DNA of 53,224 nucleotides from an uncultured Ruminococcus sp. (lineage in GTDB: Bacteria > Bacillota > Clostridia > Oscillospirales > Ruminococcaceae), in NCBI GenBank assembly GCA_947627445.1, contig CANQWA010000018.1, positions 1 through 53,224 on the forward strand, read 5' to 3'. The position numbers and the translations under genes were made by a program. Shown piece by piece: positions 15,638 through 24,348 of this stretch. The notes below the pieces were generated by a model. The model made no database searches. It worked only from the letters and a program-made list of their open reading frames with translations, and was not told where the DNA came from. Numbering within the stretch: position 1 is the stretch's first letter; each line of letters starts with the position of its first letter.

Positions 15638-16036
15638 ATGACAAATTCGCAGAAAGAACAAATACGTCAGCTTCGCATGGAAGGTGAAACTTATGAGAAG
15701 ATTGCAGTATGTCTGGATTTATCCGTAAATACTGTTAAAGCCTTTTGTCAGCGAAATCAACTGGGCGGCAGAAGGAGTGTTGTTTCTGAAAAACATATCT
15801 GTAAGCAGTGCGGAAAGGTAATACAGCAGATTCCGCATCGAAAAGAGAAAAAATTCTGTTCTGATAAATGTCGTCTTACTTGGTGGAATGCACATCCGGA
15901 AAAACAGCAGCGACGTTCAGAAGAATGCTTTATTTGCCCGGTATGCGGTAAAACTTTCGTATCCTATAGCTGTAAGAATCGAAAATATTGCTCCCGTACC
16001 TGTTATGGAAAATCGAAAATGGGAGGTATATCATGA
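15638..16036 (+). CDS. Sigma-70 region 4-like HTH plus zinc-finger protein
   Basis: The start ATG 15638 follows GGAGGGG (15628-15634). Residues 5-45 form a sigma-70 region 4-like helix-turn-helix (Y-E-K-I-A-V-C-L-D-L-S-V-N-T-V-K-A-F). The rest carries two cysteine clusters: C-K-Q-C with C-S-D-K-C, and C-P-V-C with C-S-R-T-C, each a likely zinc site. Such proteins are frequently encoded directly ahead of large serine recombinases in clostridial mobile elements, and this one is followed by a SHOCT protein and two recombinases. It may regulate the recombination module or bind the att DNA, but no function is established. It overlaps the next gene by four bases. Confidence 0.8.
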   Translation: MTNSQKEQIRQLRMEGETYEKIAVCLDLSVNTVKAFCQRNQLGGRRSVVSEKHICKQCGKVIQQIPHRKEKKFCSDKCRLTWWNAHPEKQQRRSEECFICPVCGKTFVSYSCKNRKYCSRTCYGKSKMGGIS

Positions 16037-16215
16037 ATTCTGAAAAATATAAAAATGTGATGATGTATAAAATCATGGCTTCAATATTAAAAAAATGGGT
16101 CCATGACTGCATCATTTCAAGGGAAGAGTACCAAAAAATGAATACAATTATCGCTGAAAAATACGGCTTAAGTTCGTGTAGTATATTCCTTGACTGTTCG
16201 ACAGATAAGAGGTAA
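16033..16215 (+). CDS. Small SHOCT-like protein of the recombinase module
   Basis: This 60-residue protein has a helix followed by K-W-V-H-D-C-I-I-S-R-E-E-Y-Q-K-M-N-T-I-I-A-E-K-Y-G, which fits a SHOCT domain (short C-terminal type, two helices with S/T-x-E-E-Y/F). The ATG overlaps the previous gene's TGA, and GGGAGG lies upstream, so it is translationally coupled. Proteins like this recur between the sigma-like gene and serine recombinase genes; the role is unknown and could be recombination directionality. Confidence 0.7.
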   Translation: MNSEKYKNVMMYKIMASILKKWVHDCIISREEYQKMNTIIAEKYGLSSCSIFLDCSTDKR

Positions 16216-16242
16216 TATGTCATCACGAAAGGAGATGGTATC

Positions 16243-17559
16243 ATGGAACGAATGATACAAAAGGTGCAGTTTCCAATGCCAAAACAGCCGAAATTAAAAA
16301 GAGTTGCGGCTTATGCAAGAGTTTCCAACGGCAAGGATGCCATGCTGCATTCATTGTCCGCACAGATCAGTTACTACAGTAAATTGATTCAGGAGCATAG
16401 AGGCTGGTTTTATTGCGGTGTATATGCTGATGAAGCTTTGACAGGTACAAAAAGCAATCGTGAGAATTTTCAGAAAATGCTTGCGGAATGCCGTGCCGGA
16501 AATTTGGATCTTATTATCACAAAATCAATATCGAGGTTCGCAAGAAATACTGTCACACTTCTTGAAACTGTACGTGAATTGAAAGATTTAGGCGTTGACG
16601 TATATTTTGAAGAGCAGAATATTCACAGCCTTTCGGCAGATGGTGAACTTATGCTGACGATTCTTGCGAGTTACGCACAGGAGGAAAGCTACTCTGCAAG
16701 CGAGAATAAAAAATGGCAGATTCGTAAGGATTTTGAAAAAGGAAAAATCGGCGGTATTTTGATGCTGGGTTATCGCAGAACAGCAGACGGAAGTCTGGAA
16801 ATAGTGGAATCTGAAGCTGAAATCGTCAGAATGATTTTTGCGGATTATCTCAGCGGCATGGGAAAATTGGCGATTGCAAACAAACTGAATGAATTGAATA
16901 TTCTGACAAGAAACGGCAATCAATGGAGTCAGGAGAGTGTGTTTCGTATTCTGAGAAATGAAAAGTATGCAGGAATGATGATGCTGCAAAAATTCTATTC
17001 TGAAAATCATATTACCAAGCGAAAAATGGTAAATGAGGGACAGCTAAGGAAGTATTTTATAGAAAATTCTCATCCTGCAATTATTGACAAAGTAACTTTT
17101 GACGCAGTTCAACAGCGTTTGCAGGAAAAGAAAGCTGTTGTTCATTCAAAGTCTACTACTTCGGTTTATCCGTTTACAGGAAAAATTCAATGCAGTTGCT
17201 GCGGCAAGAATTATCGCAGAAAAACAACTGCGACAGGTGTTGTCTGGATTTGTGCTACATACAATACAAAAGGCAAAAAGTATTGTCCTACAGCAAAGCA
17301 GATTCCAGAAAATACACTGATTTCTGTTTGCTGTAAAGCACTTGAAACAGATGATTTTGATGCTGATATTTTTGAGAACCAGATTGCAAAAATACTTGTC
17401 CCTGCACCAAATGAGCTGACCTTTATTTTTCGTGATAGACATGAGGTTTCTGTTAATTGGAAAGACCGTTCACGCTCCGAAAGCTGGACGTATGAAATGA
17501 AAGAGAAAGCCCGTCAGGCAAGTTTCAGGAGGAAAAAGCAATGTCCGAAAGAGCAGTAA
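16243..17559 (+). CDS. Large serine recombinase 1
   Basis: This 438-residue site-specific recombinase has the serine-recombinase catalytic domain (residues about 17-160). The nucleophile serine is in A-A-Y-A-R-V-S, and the conserved arginine follows in S-I-S-R-F-A-R-N-T. A recombinase domain comes next (I-V-R-M-I-F-A-D-Y-L-S-G-M-G), then R-N-E-K-Y-A-G and a zinc-ribbon (C-S-C-C-G and a later C-A/C-P pair). It lacks a long coiled coil at the C-terminus, so it is shorter than classical phage integrases of 500 or more residues. GAAAGGAGAT lies upstream of ATG 16243. Its end overlaps the second recombinase by 19 bases, so the two are co-translated. Confidence 0.9.
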   Translation: MERMIQKVQFPMPKQPKLKRVAAYARVSNGKDAMLHSLSAQISYYSKLIQEHRGWFYCGVYADEALTGTKSNRENFQKMLAECRAGNLDLIITKSISRFARNTVTLLETVRELKDLGVDVYFEEQNIHSLSADGELMLTILASYAQEESYSASENKKWQIRKDFEKGKIGGILMLGYRRTADGSLEIVESEAEIVRMIFADYLSGMGKLAIANKLNELNILTRNGNQWSQESVFRILRNEKYAGMMMLQKFYSENHITKRKMVNEGQLRKYFIENSHPAIIDKVTFDAVQQRLQEKKAVVHSKSTTSVYPFTGKIQCSCCGKNYRRKTTATGVVWICATYNTKGKKYCPTAKQIPENTLISVCCKALETDDFDADIFENQIAKILVPAPNELTFIFRDRHEVSVNWKDRSRSESWTYEMKEKARQASFRRKKQCPKEQ

Positions 17560-19121
17560 AAATTATTCCGTCAACAATAAATATTGCTACGCACTTTCCT
17601 ACGCTCAGTACACGAAAACGCAGAGTTGCGGCGTATGCGAGAGTTTCCACAGACAGCGAAGAACAGCTTACTTCTTATGAGGCGCAGGTGGATTATTATA
17701 TGAATTATATAAAAGAAAATCCTGCGTGGGAGTATGCCGGGATATATACTGACGAAGGAATCAGTGCAACAAATACAAAACATCGTGATGGGTTTAACCG
17801 TATGATTGCAGACGCTTTGGATGGCAAAATCGATCTTATCGTCACCAAGAGTGTGAGTCGTTTCGCCCGAAATACCGTGGATTCTCTTACTACAGTACGC
17901 AAGCTGAAAGAAAAGGGGATAGAGGTGTTCTTCCAAAAAGAAAACATTTACACGCTGGATTCCAAGGGCGAATTGCTGATTACGATAATGTCGAGTTTGG
18001 CTCAGGAAGAAAGTCGTTCCATCTCTGAAAATGTCACGTGGGGACAACGAAAACGATTTGCTGACGGTAAGGTATCACTGCCATACAAGCATTTTCTTGG
18101 GTATAAAAGAGGGAAGGACAGTTTGCCTGAAATTGTGCCGGAAGAAGCTGAAATCGTGCGTATGATCTATCGAAGCTTTATGAATGGAATGACGCCTTAT
18201 CGGATCGCAAAAATGTTGACAGAAAAGGGGATTCCAACACCGGGCGGAAGAATAAAATGGCAGTCTACTACTATTGAAAGTATTCTTACCAATGAGAAAT
18301 ACAAAGGCTCGGCGTTGCTGCAAAAGCAGTTTACTGTAGATTTTCTGACGAAAAAGCGAAAAATTAACGAGGGTGAGATACCACAATATTATGTGGAACA
18401 CAGTCATGATGCAATTATTTCGCCTTCTGAATTTGAACTGGTGCAAGCTGAATTCCTGCGTAGAAAATCGCTGGGGAAACATTACAACAGCAAGAGCATT
18501 TTTGCAGCAAGAATCGTATGCGGTGACTGCGGAAACTATTACGGTTCAAAAATCTGGCATTCTACCAGTAAATACCGCCGTGTGATCTGGCAGTGTAATC
18601 ATAAATTCAAAAACGGTGAAAAATGTACAACACCACATCTCTATGAGGAACATATCAAGGATAAGTTCCTTTCTGCCTGCAATCAGCTGCTTAAAAATCG
18701 TGATGAAATACTGGAAAATTGTCGGATGATGCAGGATATTCTGACAGATTGCTCAGAGATAGACGCAAAACAGAAAGCAGTTCTTCAGGAGATGGAAGTT
18801 GTTTCAGAACTGACCAGAAAATATATTATGGAAAACAGCATAACTGCACAGAATCAGGATGAATATAACGAGCACTATAATGCATTAGTGGAACGATATA
18901 ACAAGGAAAAGGCAAAATCCATATCCTTACAGAAACAGAAAGAAGAACGCCTTGCAAAGCGGGATTTGATTGGAGGATTTATGATTGAACTTTCCAAACG
19001 CAAAGAACTGCTGACTGAATTTGATGATAATCTATGGGTATCAATTGTTGATAAGGCAACGGTGTTTCATGACGGCAGAGTGATTTTTGAGTTCAGGGAT
19101 GGAACGAAAATAGAGGTTTAA
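17541..19121 (+). CDS. Large serine recombinase 2
   Basis: This 526-residue large serine recombinase has the nucleophile in A-A-Y-A-R-V-S-T-D and S-R-F-A-R-N-T-V-D, followed by the Recombinase domain (I-V-R-M-I-Y-R-S-F-M-N-G) and N-E-K-Y-K-G. The zinc ribbon follows, with C-G-D-C-G and W-Q-C-N, C-T-T-P. A coiled coil spans about residues 400-480, giving the full architecture of an integrase/excisionase partner. It starts inside the end of recombinase 1, with AGGAGG upstream. A strong terminator follows 10 bases after its stop, so it ends the module. One or both enzymes probably integrate this prophage; neither attachment site could be placed. Confidence 0.92.
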   Translation: MSERAVKIIPSTINIATHFPTLSTRKRRVAAYARVSTDSEEQLTSYEAQVDYYMNYIKENPAWEYAGIYTDEGISATNTKHRDGFNRMIADALDGKIDLIVTKSVSRFARNTVDSLTTVRKLKEKGIEVFFQKENIYTLDSKGELLITIMSSLAQEESRSISENVTWGQRKRFADGKVSLPYKHFLGYKRGKDSLPEIVPEEAEIVRMIYRSFMNGMTPYRIAKMLTEKGIPTPGGRIKWQSTTIESILTNEKYKGSALLQKQFTVDFLTKKRKINEGEIPQYYVEHSHDAIISPSEFELVQAEFLRRKSLGKHYNSKSIFAARIVCGDCGNYYGSKIWHSTSKYRRVIWQCNHKFKNGEKCTTPHLYEEHIKDKFLSACNQLLKNRDEILENCRMMQDILTDCSEIDAKQKAVLQEMEVVSELTRKYIMENSITAQNQDEYNEHYNALVERYNKEKAKSISLQKQKEERLAKRDLIGGFMIELSKRKELLTEFDDNLWVSIVDKATVFHDGRVIFEFRDGTKIEV

Positions 19122-19130
19122 GAGATTAGA

Positions 19131-19174
19131 AGAGGCAGGATTGCATATAAAGTGCAATATCCTGCCTCTTTTTT
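19131..19174 (+). terminator. Rho-independent terminator after the recombinases
   Basis: AGAGGCAGGA-TTGCA pairs with TGCAA-TA-TCCTGCCTCT (19131-19145 with 19153-19169), followed by a T6 tract. The 10-bp outer stem is perfect. Because the next gene converges from the other strand, it may act in both directions. Confidence 0.9.
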
Positions 19175-19182
19175 GCTTTAAG

Positions 19183-20733
19183 TCAAACAACCGCTTCCAC
19201 GATCGTTCTGCCGTTCAGTTCAAGTGTATGCATACCACTCTGCTTATTTTTATTGAAATTAAAGCTGAGCAGATAGCCTTTATTGATGTGGTAGTAGTCC
19301 AGATATTCGGACAGCTGCTTTTCTCCTTGTGTATTGTATTCATCACCGTGCCAAATTTTTAGTTCAATGATGTACTGCTTGCCGAGATAATCAACAATTA
19401 CATCTGTACGTCTTTGGTCACGTGTCTGAGCTTCGATGTAGTAATTGCCAACGCCATTGATAATCGGTCGGAGATAGAGCAAAAACAATTTTCTGCCATC
19501 ATCCTCTTTAAATTTGTCAGGCTGTGTACCATAAATGTCGTTGAAGTGGAGAATGAATTTTTCGAGAATTAAGTCCATATTCAGCCCACTGCCATGAATG
19601 AACTGGGATTTATCATTGACGCCCTCTGCGAAAATCTGACTGTCAGTCGTTTCGAGTGAGATGAACCAGTTATAAATTCTCACTTCAAAAACACGATTTG
19701 CTACAGATATTAAACCGTGTTCATTTTTTACAAATCCATACATAAACGCATCATCAATAGTCGCATCATCTGGGTTGTATGGAATTTTTTGACCTTTGAA
19801 TAAAATTCCATACAATAGTTTTCTAAGGGATCTGTTATTCTCTAATTTACCGATCAATGATTCAAACAGCGGCATTTTCTTTATGAGCAGCTGCTTGTTG
19901 GCTTCTATAATTCCATGTTCATTCCAATTAGAAAATTCATCCATGCTCTTACAGAATTCGGTCACCAGTACAGGATAACCCGAAGTATAGTCATAAATGA
20001 ACTGAGCAATTTCAGCAATGTTCATTCCTATATGGTGATCATTTTCGTAATCTTGAAGCATTCCTGCAATATCTTTTGGTGAGAAACTCATATCCAAATC
20101 AAATGGTGAAGCAATATTCCATGGACTGTTGTGCTTATGCTCTGTGTCGGAACGGATCTTTTGACGTAAATTTCGGATATCATGTACTCCGGCAAGAATA
20201 ACGGATTGGAAGGTTGGATTATCTGAACGATTTAAATAATATCTCCTAAGTTGTGCCAGAAAATCCAGAAAAATTTGATTATTGGATGCTTGATCTACTT
20301 CATCTATAATCAATACGACAGGATGTTCAGATTCCATGCACCATTCACTTATGCACATAAATAAGTCTGCCATAACATAGCTTGTGGAGCTTTTCATTTT
20401 TTTGATTTCAGATTGAATATCATCGCTCATGAAATTATGTACTTCTCGATTCATCCATAATTCACGGGCAAATGCTTTTACAAATGCTTCTTCAGCTTTG
20501 AAATCAGCAGCGCTTAATCCCTGAAAATCAAGGTTAACCACAATATATTCGTCTTGTAAGTATTTCTTCAATGCTTTCAAAGTTGTAGTTTTTCCATATT
20601 GTCTGCCACGATTGATTACAAAATATTTTCCTGCATCAACCATTTTTTTAATTTTTGCAAGTCTGCTGTCCAGATTGACCATGTAATGCTCCTGCGGATT
20701 GCAGGCTCCCGTGATATTAAAAGAGCGTTCCAT
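19183..20733 (-). CDS. AAA-ATPase with C-terminal PD-(D/E)XK nuclease-like domain
   Basis: This protein of about 516 residues joins an AAA-like ATPase to a nuclease fold. Walker A is G-R-Q-Y-G-K-T-T-T at about residue 45; Walker B is V-V-L-I-I-D-E-V-D near residue 145. The C-terminal part has R-R-T-D-V-I-V-D-Y x-x x-x Y-I-I-E-L-K-I-W, the D...E-x-K core of the PD-(D/E)XK family. I set the start at ATG 20733, since GAGGTGAG lies four bases upstream; a GTG at 20742 would add three residues. The family is widespread in gut Bacteroidetes and clostridia, with no proven function; defence or mobile-element maintenance are suggestions. It is monocistronic with its own promoter. Confidence 0.8.
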   Translation of the reverse strand: MERSFNITGACNPQEHYMVNLDSRLAKIKKMVDAGKYFVINRGRQYGKTTTLKALKKYLQDEYIVVNLDFQGLSAADFKAEEAFVKAFARELWMNREVHNFMSDDIQSEIKKMKSSTSYVMADLFMCISEWCMESEHPVVLIIDEVDQASNNQIFLDFLAQLRRYYLNRSDNPTFQSVILAGVHDIRNLRQKIRSDTEHKHNSPWNIASPFDLDMSFSPKDIAGMLQDYENDHHIGMNIAEIAQFIYDYTSGYPVLVTEFCKSMDEFSNWNEHGIIEANKQLLIKKMPLFESLIGKLENNRSLRKLLYGILFKGQKIPYNPDDATIDDAFMYGFVKNEHGLISVANRVFEVRIYNWFISLETTDSQIFAEGVNDKSQFIHGSGLNMDLILEKFILHFNDIYGTQPDKFKEDDGRKLFLLYLRPIINGVGNYYIEAQTRDQRRTDVIVDYLGKQYIIELKIWHGDEYNTQGEKQLSEYLDYYHINKGYLLSFNFNKNKQSGMHTLELNGRTIVEAVV

Positions 20734-20761
20734 AATGCTCACCTCACATTCCTTTTATTAT

Positions 20762-20790
20762 AGTATACCACATCTGCGTTCAAAAAGCAA
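20762..20790 (-). promoter_or_regulatory. Promoter of the AAA-ATPase/nuclease gene
   Basis: On the minus strand TTGCTT (20790-20785) and TATACT (20767-20762) are 17 bases apart; an overlapping TATAAT lies five bases further downstream. The gene's Shine-Dalgarno sequence follows about 20 bases on. Confidence 0.55.
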
Positions 20791-20836
20791 CTACAATTTC
20801 TTTCGATAAATTAAAATTTGAGGTGAACCGGAGAAT

Positions 20837-21186
20837 ACAGAATTTATGAATTCCGGCAAGTGGCTGCTTGTAAAAATTCATAAATTCTGTGGTTTTTCAA
20901 AAGGGTGCAAAATGCACCCTTTTGCACCCTTGATAATTTAGGGTGCATTGTATCATTTGTTTGGTTACTTGCCATATCTGCACCTAACGAATGATACAAT
21001 CGTTGGGTGCATTTTTATTGTAAAAAAGCCGAGAAATAAGCACATTTCCGGCAATCATCAAACGATAACAGCCACAGTTAGAAAAAAATCGCTGTGGCTG
21101 TTTGTTATTTTCGGGGTAAAATAAAACGATAGCAAGTAATCGTTTTATTTTATAAGTTAACGTTTTCTTTTTGATGCTATCGTTTT
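20837..21186. repeat. Array of six consecutive inverted repeats (hairpins), no gene
   Basis: This gene-free stretch carries six inverted repeats in a row, five of them perfect. Hairpin 1 is 20837-20852 with 20875-20890 (16 bp), hairpin 2 is 20899-20909 with 20913-20923 (11 bp), and hairpin 3 is 20947-20957 with 20990-21000 (11 bp). Hairpin 4 is 21028-21037 with 21044-21052 (one bulged base), hairpin 5 is 21067-21077 with 21092-21102 (11 bp), and hairpin 6 is 21123-21134 with 21175-21186 (12 bp). Stem sequences differ from each other, although GGGTGCA recurs in and around hairpins 2 and 3. A 78-codon minus-strand frame here (20984-21220) looks spurious. It could be a structured RNA, a protein-binding array or nested element ends. 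Confidence 0.75.
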
Positions 21187-21308
21187 CTGATTGAAAAAGC
21201 GACTTGAATGGACAGTGCAATCAATTCAAAAACAACTCCCCAGCCAATTCCTCATCCATCATACGCAGTACGCAAATGTCATCTGAAGCAGCAAATAACT
21301 CAGAACAG
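21184..21308. repeat. 125-bp direct repeat, copy 1
   Basis: This segment covers the last 29 codons of the helicase remnant plus 37 bases beyond its stop. It recurs in the same orientation at 24653-24777 with two mismatches (T/C and C/A). It lies at the end of the hairpin array. Confidence 0.9.
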
Positions 21309-22066
21309 CCATACCACACAGTTTTCTCATCAATGATAGCAAAACTGTGATTGATATGATTTTTTAACGTACACTGAAATCCATGAAATGAAAATAACTG
21401 CACCAATTTTTCATGATAGGAGGTGCTTGATTTTTTGATGATTACCTTCATTGACACGTTGTTTGCATAAAGCGTTTCAGCGATTTTCAAAATCTGATTC
21501 ACATATCCAGTAGAACAGTATCCGCCGCAAATGACGAGTGAGCGTTTCGCTGAAGCTATATCCAAAAGCAAATCTTTTACATATTTTTCATTGGAATAAA
21601 TACTCTGAAAATCGATTTCTTTCTGTTGCTCTGCAGCAAGTGTATAACCGAGTTGCGCATATCCTCTTAATCGTTTCTTATACATGTTTTCTAACATGAG
21701 AACGTGCAGATCTGCATAGTCGTAAATGACAGCACTGGTTTTTCCATCATGTTCCCTGTGCAGTCGTCCAGCATATTGTGCCAGCGTACCAGACCATGAA
21801 ATCGGCATTGTTAGAAATAGTGTGTCTAATCGTGGAAAATCAAAGCCTTCACCGATATATTTGCCTGTTGCAAGGAGAATGACGCTTTCATTTTCCGGGA
21901 GAGTTTGTATCATTGCAAGCCGTTCACGTTTTTCTTTTGCAGTTCCTTTTCCATTCAGAATGATAACATGGTCAGCAGAATTTTGCAAAAGTTCATATAG
22001 CTTGGTAATATGGAAGGCGCGTTCTGAAATGACAATGGGTGATTTTGTCAATAATACTTGACACAT
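21221..22066 (-). pseudogene. C-terminal remnant of a DEAD/DEAH-type helicase
   Basis: This fragment holds only helicase motifs of the second RecA lobe. It opens with V-L-L-T-K-S-P-I-V-I-S-E-R-A, includes G-K-Y-I-G-E-G-F-D-F-P-R-L-D-T-L-F-L, and has motif VI Q-Y-A-G-R-L-H-R-E-H-D-G-K. A C-terminal domain resembling the phospholipase-D-like unit follows (H-S-F-A-I-I-D-E-K-T-V-W-Y-G). The N-terminal lobe with Walker A and DEAD box is missing: the frame is preceded, at 22082-22084, by a stop that ends a transposase fragment. So a restriction-system or defence-type superfamily 2 helicase was beheaded by mobile elements. Its last 29 codons are duplicated near 24.7 kb. Confidence 0.8.
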
Positions 22067-22081
22067 TTTTTTCGAACGATT

Positions 22082-22268
22082 TTAAGCAGCAAGGTTCGCA
22101 CATTCATAGTATTGTCTTCTCTTGACAGCCGGAGGCAGACCATCGTTTGCTGTGCATATCCGTCTGTTTGTCCAATAACTCATATAATATCTCCAGATCA
22201 TCGTTTTTAACTCTGACATAGTATAATTTTCGGATTTATCTCCTCTGCTGTAAAATAATTCTTCTTTC
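22082..22268 (-). pseudogene. C-terminal fragment of a transposase (integrase-core type, possibly IS3 family)
   Basis: A minus-strand frame of about 61 codons reads K-E-E-L-F-Y x-x x-x S-E-L-K-T-M-I-W-R-Y-Y-M-S-Y-W-T-N-R-R-I, then G-L-P-P-A-V-K-R-R-Q-Y-Y and stops at 22082-22084. The spacing and N-R-R-I context resemble the C-terminal end of IS3-like DDE transposases. It is cut exactly at the IS66 boundary (22269) and has no start. Family assignment is tentative. Confidence 0.5.
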
Positions 22269-22475
22269 GTAACTATTCAGAACCCTGCTGTCATTTAGCG
22301 TAAATTTCGTATACATGCACAATAGAAAATCTCCTCTTGTATCAATAGAAACTGCTCAGATGAATTGAAATCATAACAGCAACCTGCTGTTGGCTGTAAA
22401 CCTTAAAAAAACACACCTCAGAAATCTGCTGTTCTTGTGATTCGTCATTATGCTGAACCCGAATATACTGTGAAT

Positions 22476-22504
22476 TTGCATTATTCTCCATGTCATGGTA
22501 TAAT
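22476..22504 (+). promoter_or_regulatory. Promoter of the IS66 transposase
   Basis: TTGCAT (22476-22481) and TATAAT (22499-22504) with a 17-base spacer lie inside the element. The transposase's Shine-Dalgarno sequence, GGAGGTGAGC, begins about 20 bases downstream. Confidence 0.75.
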
Positions 22505-22534
22505 GTAGATATACATTAACACGGAGGTGAGCAT

Positions 22535-23974
22535 ATGCCGGATTATAGCAATCAGATCATCGTGGATTTACAGAAAGAAGTGGATGAATTAAAGCGCATT
22601 GTTGAGATGCAAAATGACATTATCCGTGACCTTAGAGAGCAACTCAACAAGAATTCCAGCAACAGCTCAAAACCTCCATCGTCTGATGGACTTAAGAAAA
22701 AACCAGTCAACAAGAATAGAAGTTTGCGAGAGAAAAGCGGAAAGAAACAGGGCGGTCAGAAAGGTCGTTCCGGTACACATCTCGCAGTCCTCTCAGAGCC
22801 GGATCATGTTATTCATCATCTTCACACGGACTGTCAGTACTGCCCGAAGCGAGAGCAGTGCATGAAGCGTTCTGCTGTAAAAGAAACTCGTCACGAGATT
22901 GATATGATTGCTCAGGTCGATGTGACGGAACACGAGTTGATCACAATCCCAGAATGCCCGATTTGCGGTGAGGCAAAGACAGGTTCTTTTCCTGCGCACC
23001 TGAAAGCAACCGTACAGTATGGGCAGAATCTCGAAAGTCTTGCTATTGCATTGAATACTGTGGGAGCAGTCAGCTTTAACCGCACTCATGATATTTTGAG
23101 TGGTGTGTTTCATATTCCGATTTTGGTTGGAACAATAAAAAACATGGTTTCCCGTTGTGCAGTTAAGGTCGAAGAAGCTAATGCAATTTCGGCAGAGAAA
23201 CTGAAATCCGCACACCACAAACACGGAGATGAAACAGGATGCCGTGCTGACGGGAAAACACGTTGGGCGCATTGCCTTTCAAATGAACTGTATACGGTTC
23301 TGTTTTTGCATGACAAAAGAGGTCATATTGCTATGGAAGAGATGGGTATCATCCAACATAGCGGCGGCACGCTTGTTCATGATTGCTGGTCTCCTTATTG
23401 GTGCTTTACGAATGTAAAGCACCAGCTTTGCTGTGCCCATTTGATCAGAGAACTGAAAGGGGTAGAAGAAAACCACCCGAATCAGACATGGGCTGCAAAG
23501 TTCAAATCTATGCTGCTGAATCTGAAGCATGCCAAAGAAAAGGCCATTGCAAAGAGGAAAGCAGCTCTTCATCGCAACACCTTGAAGCGATATTCCGACC
23601 TTTATGATGAAATCATGCGGTTGGCTTATGAGGAGAACCCCATTCCCGAACGCAGGCCCGGAAAGAGAGGAAAGACAAAGTTTGGAAAAGTCTTATGCCT
23701 TATAAATCGGCTTTTCAGCCACAAGGGAGAGGTCTGCCGATTTGCATATGACTTCGATGTTCCTTTTGACAACAATCAAGCCGAGAGGGATATTCGTAAT
23801 ATTAATGTGAAGATCAAAGTGTCCGGCTGTTTCAGATCCATTGAAGGGGCTCATGAGTACCTGAAGATCATGTCCTTTGTCAGTACAGCAATCAAGCACG
23901 GTTTTTCTGGTTTTGAAGCTATTCGGTTGGCTGTTTTAGGAAATCCTTTGTCCATTTTCGATCAGGGGTTCTGA
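22535..23974 (+). CDS. IS66-family transposase (TnpC type)
   Basis: This 479-residue protein is a complete IS66-type transposase. The N-terminal coiled coil (D-L-Q-K-E-V-D-E-L-K x-x V-E-M-Q) and the N-S-S-N-S-S-K-P-P-S-S-D motif come first. A zinc-binding cluster (C-Q-Y-C and C-P-I-C) follows, then the DDE core: H-G-D-E-T-G (first Asp), V-H-D-C-W-S-P-Y (second Asp), and the C-terminal N-N-Q-A-E-R-D-I-R (Glu). GGAGGTGAGC precedes the ATG. No tnpA or tnpB is encoded. All catalytic residues are present, so it may be active. Confidence 0.93.
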   Translation: MPDYSNQIIVDLQKEVDELKRIVEMQNDIIRDLREQLNKNSSNSSKPPSSDGLKKKPVNKNRSLREKSGKKQGGQKGRSGTHLAVLSEPDHVIHHLHTDCQYCPKREQCMKRSAVKETRHEIDMIAQVDVTEHELITIPECPICGEAKTGSFPAHLKATVQYGQNLESLAIALNTVGAVSFNRTHDILSGVFHIPILVGTIKNMVSRCAVKVEEANAISAEKLKSAHHKHGDETGCRADGKTRWAHCLSNELYTVLFLHDKRGHIAMEEMGIIQHSGGTLVHDCWSPYWCFTNVKHQLCCAHLIRELKGVEENHPNQTWAAKFKSMLLNLKHAKEKAIAKRKAALHRNTLKRYSDLYDEIMRLAYEENPIPERRPGKRGKTKFGKVLCLINRLFSHKGEVCRFAYDFDVPFDNNQAERDIRNINVKIKVSGCFRSIEGAHEYLKIMSFVSTAIKHGFSGFEAIRLAVLGNPLSIFDQGF

Positions 23975-23982
23975 ATAGTTAC

Positions 23983-24134
23983 TAATATTTCAGTAATTTC
24001 ATCATATGAATCCACAAAACAAGTCTGTATTCCATATCTTCGTAAGTCTTCTTCACGCAACTCTTGCTTAGCTTTATCATAGCCATATTCTTCATCCGAG
24101 GAATTACTTTTGCGAAGCTCAAAGCACAAAAAAT
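23983..24134 (-). pseudogene. Gene fragment cut by the IS66 right end
   Basis: On the minus strand a frame of about 50 codons reads F-H-F-L-C-F-E-L-R-K-S-N-S-S-D-E-E-Y-G-Y-D-K-A-K, then L-R-R-Y-G-I-Q-T-C-F-V-D-S-Y-D-E-I and runs straight into the IS66 inverted repeat. It looks like real protein sequence with neither start nor stop of its own. I do not recognise the family; it may belong to the same disrupted defence or restriction locus as the helicase remnant. Confidence 0.4.
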
Positions 24135-24348
24135 GAAACCTTATGCACCGCTGAATACACCTGAGCGAAAAATTTGATATAATAAAAACGAAGCAAACTA
24201 CAGAACACTTGAAGGTGAGTTAGCACAGTAAGCTTGCTGTGCCTCATATTAATTATTCATAAGTGTCATATAATGATTTTACTTTACCAAAAAAGTCGCA
24301 TTCTGTCAAGCCATTTGGCACAAGATGTAAAATCTAGGCAAATCATGA
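24135..24348. other. Gene-free AT-rich spacer
   Basis: No coding frame is supported here. It holds a TATAAT hexamer (near 24177) on the + strand, a ribosome-binding-site-like AAGGTGAG, and a short GCACAG/CTGTGC stem near 24224-24242, which suggest the truncated start of a lost gene. Confidence 0.4.

Larger units (their letters stand above)
22269..23982 (+). mobile_element. IS66-family insertion sequence, complete, single transposase
   Basis: The element is bounded by perfect 17-bp inverted repeats, GTAACTATTCAGAACCC at 22269-22285 and its complement at 23966-23982; GTAA ends are usual for IS66. It carries one transposase gene (TnpC type) and no tnpA/tnpB, like the ISBst12 subgroup. The flanking 8-mers (CTTCTTTC left, TAATATTT right) do not match, so no target duplication survives; a flanking deletion or recombination is likely. 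Confidence 0.85.

Noticed and set aside
20984-21220. Minus-strand frame of 78 codons in the hairpin array
   Set aside because: It covers the hairpin stems, has no ribosome binding site and no protein-like composition; repeated structure explains it.
22261-23990. 8-bp target duplication at the IS66 ends
   Set aside because: Flanking sequences CTTCTTTC and TAATATTT do not match, so no duplication is claimed.
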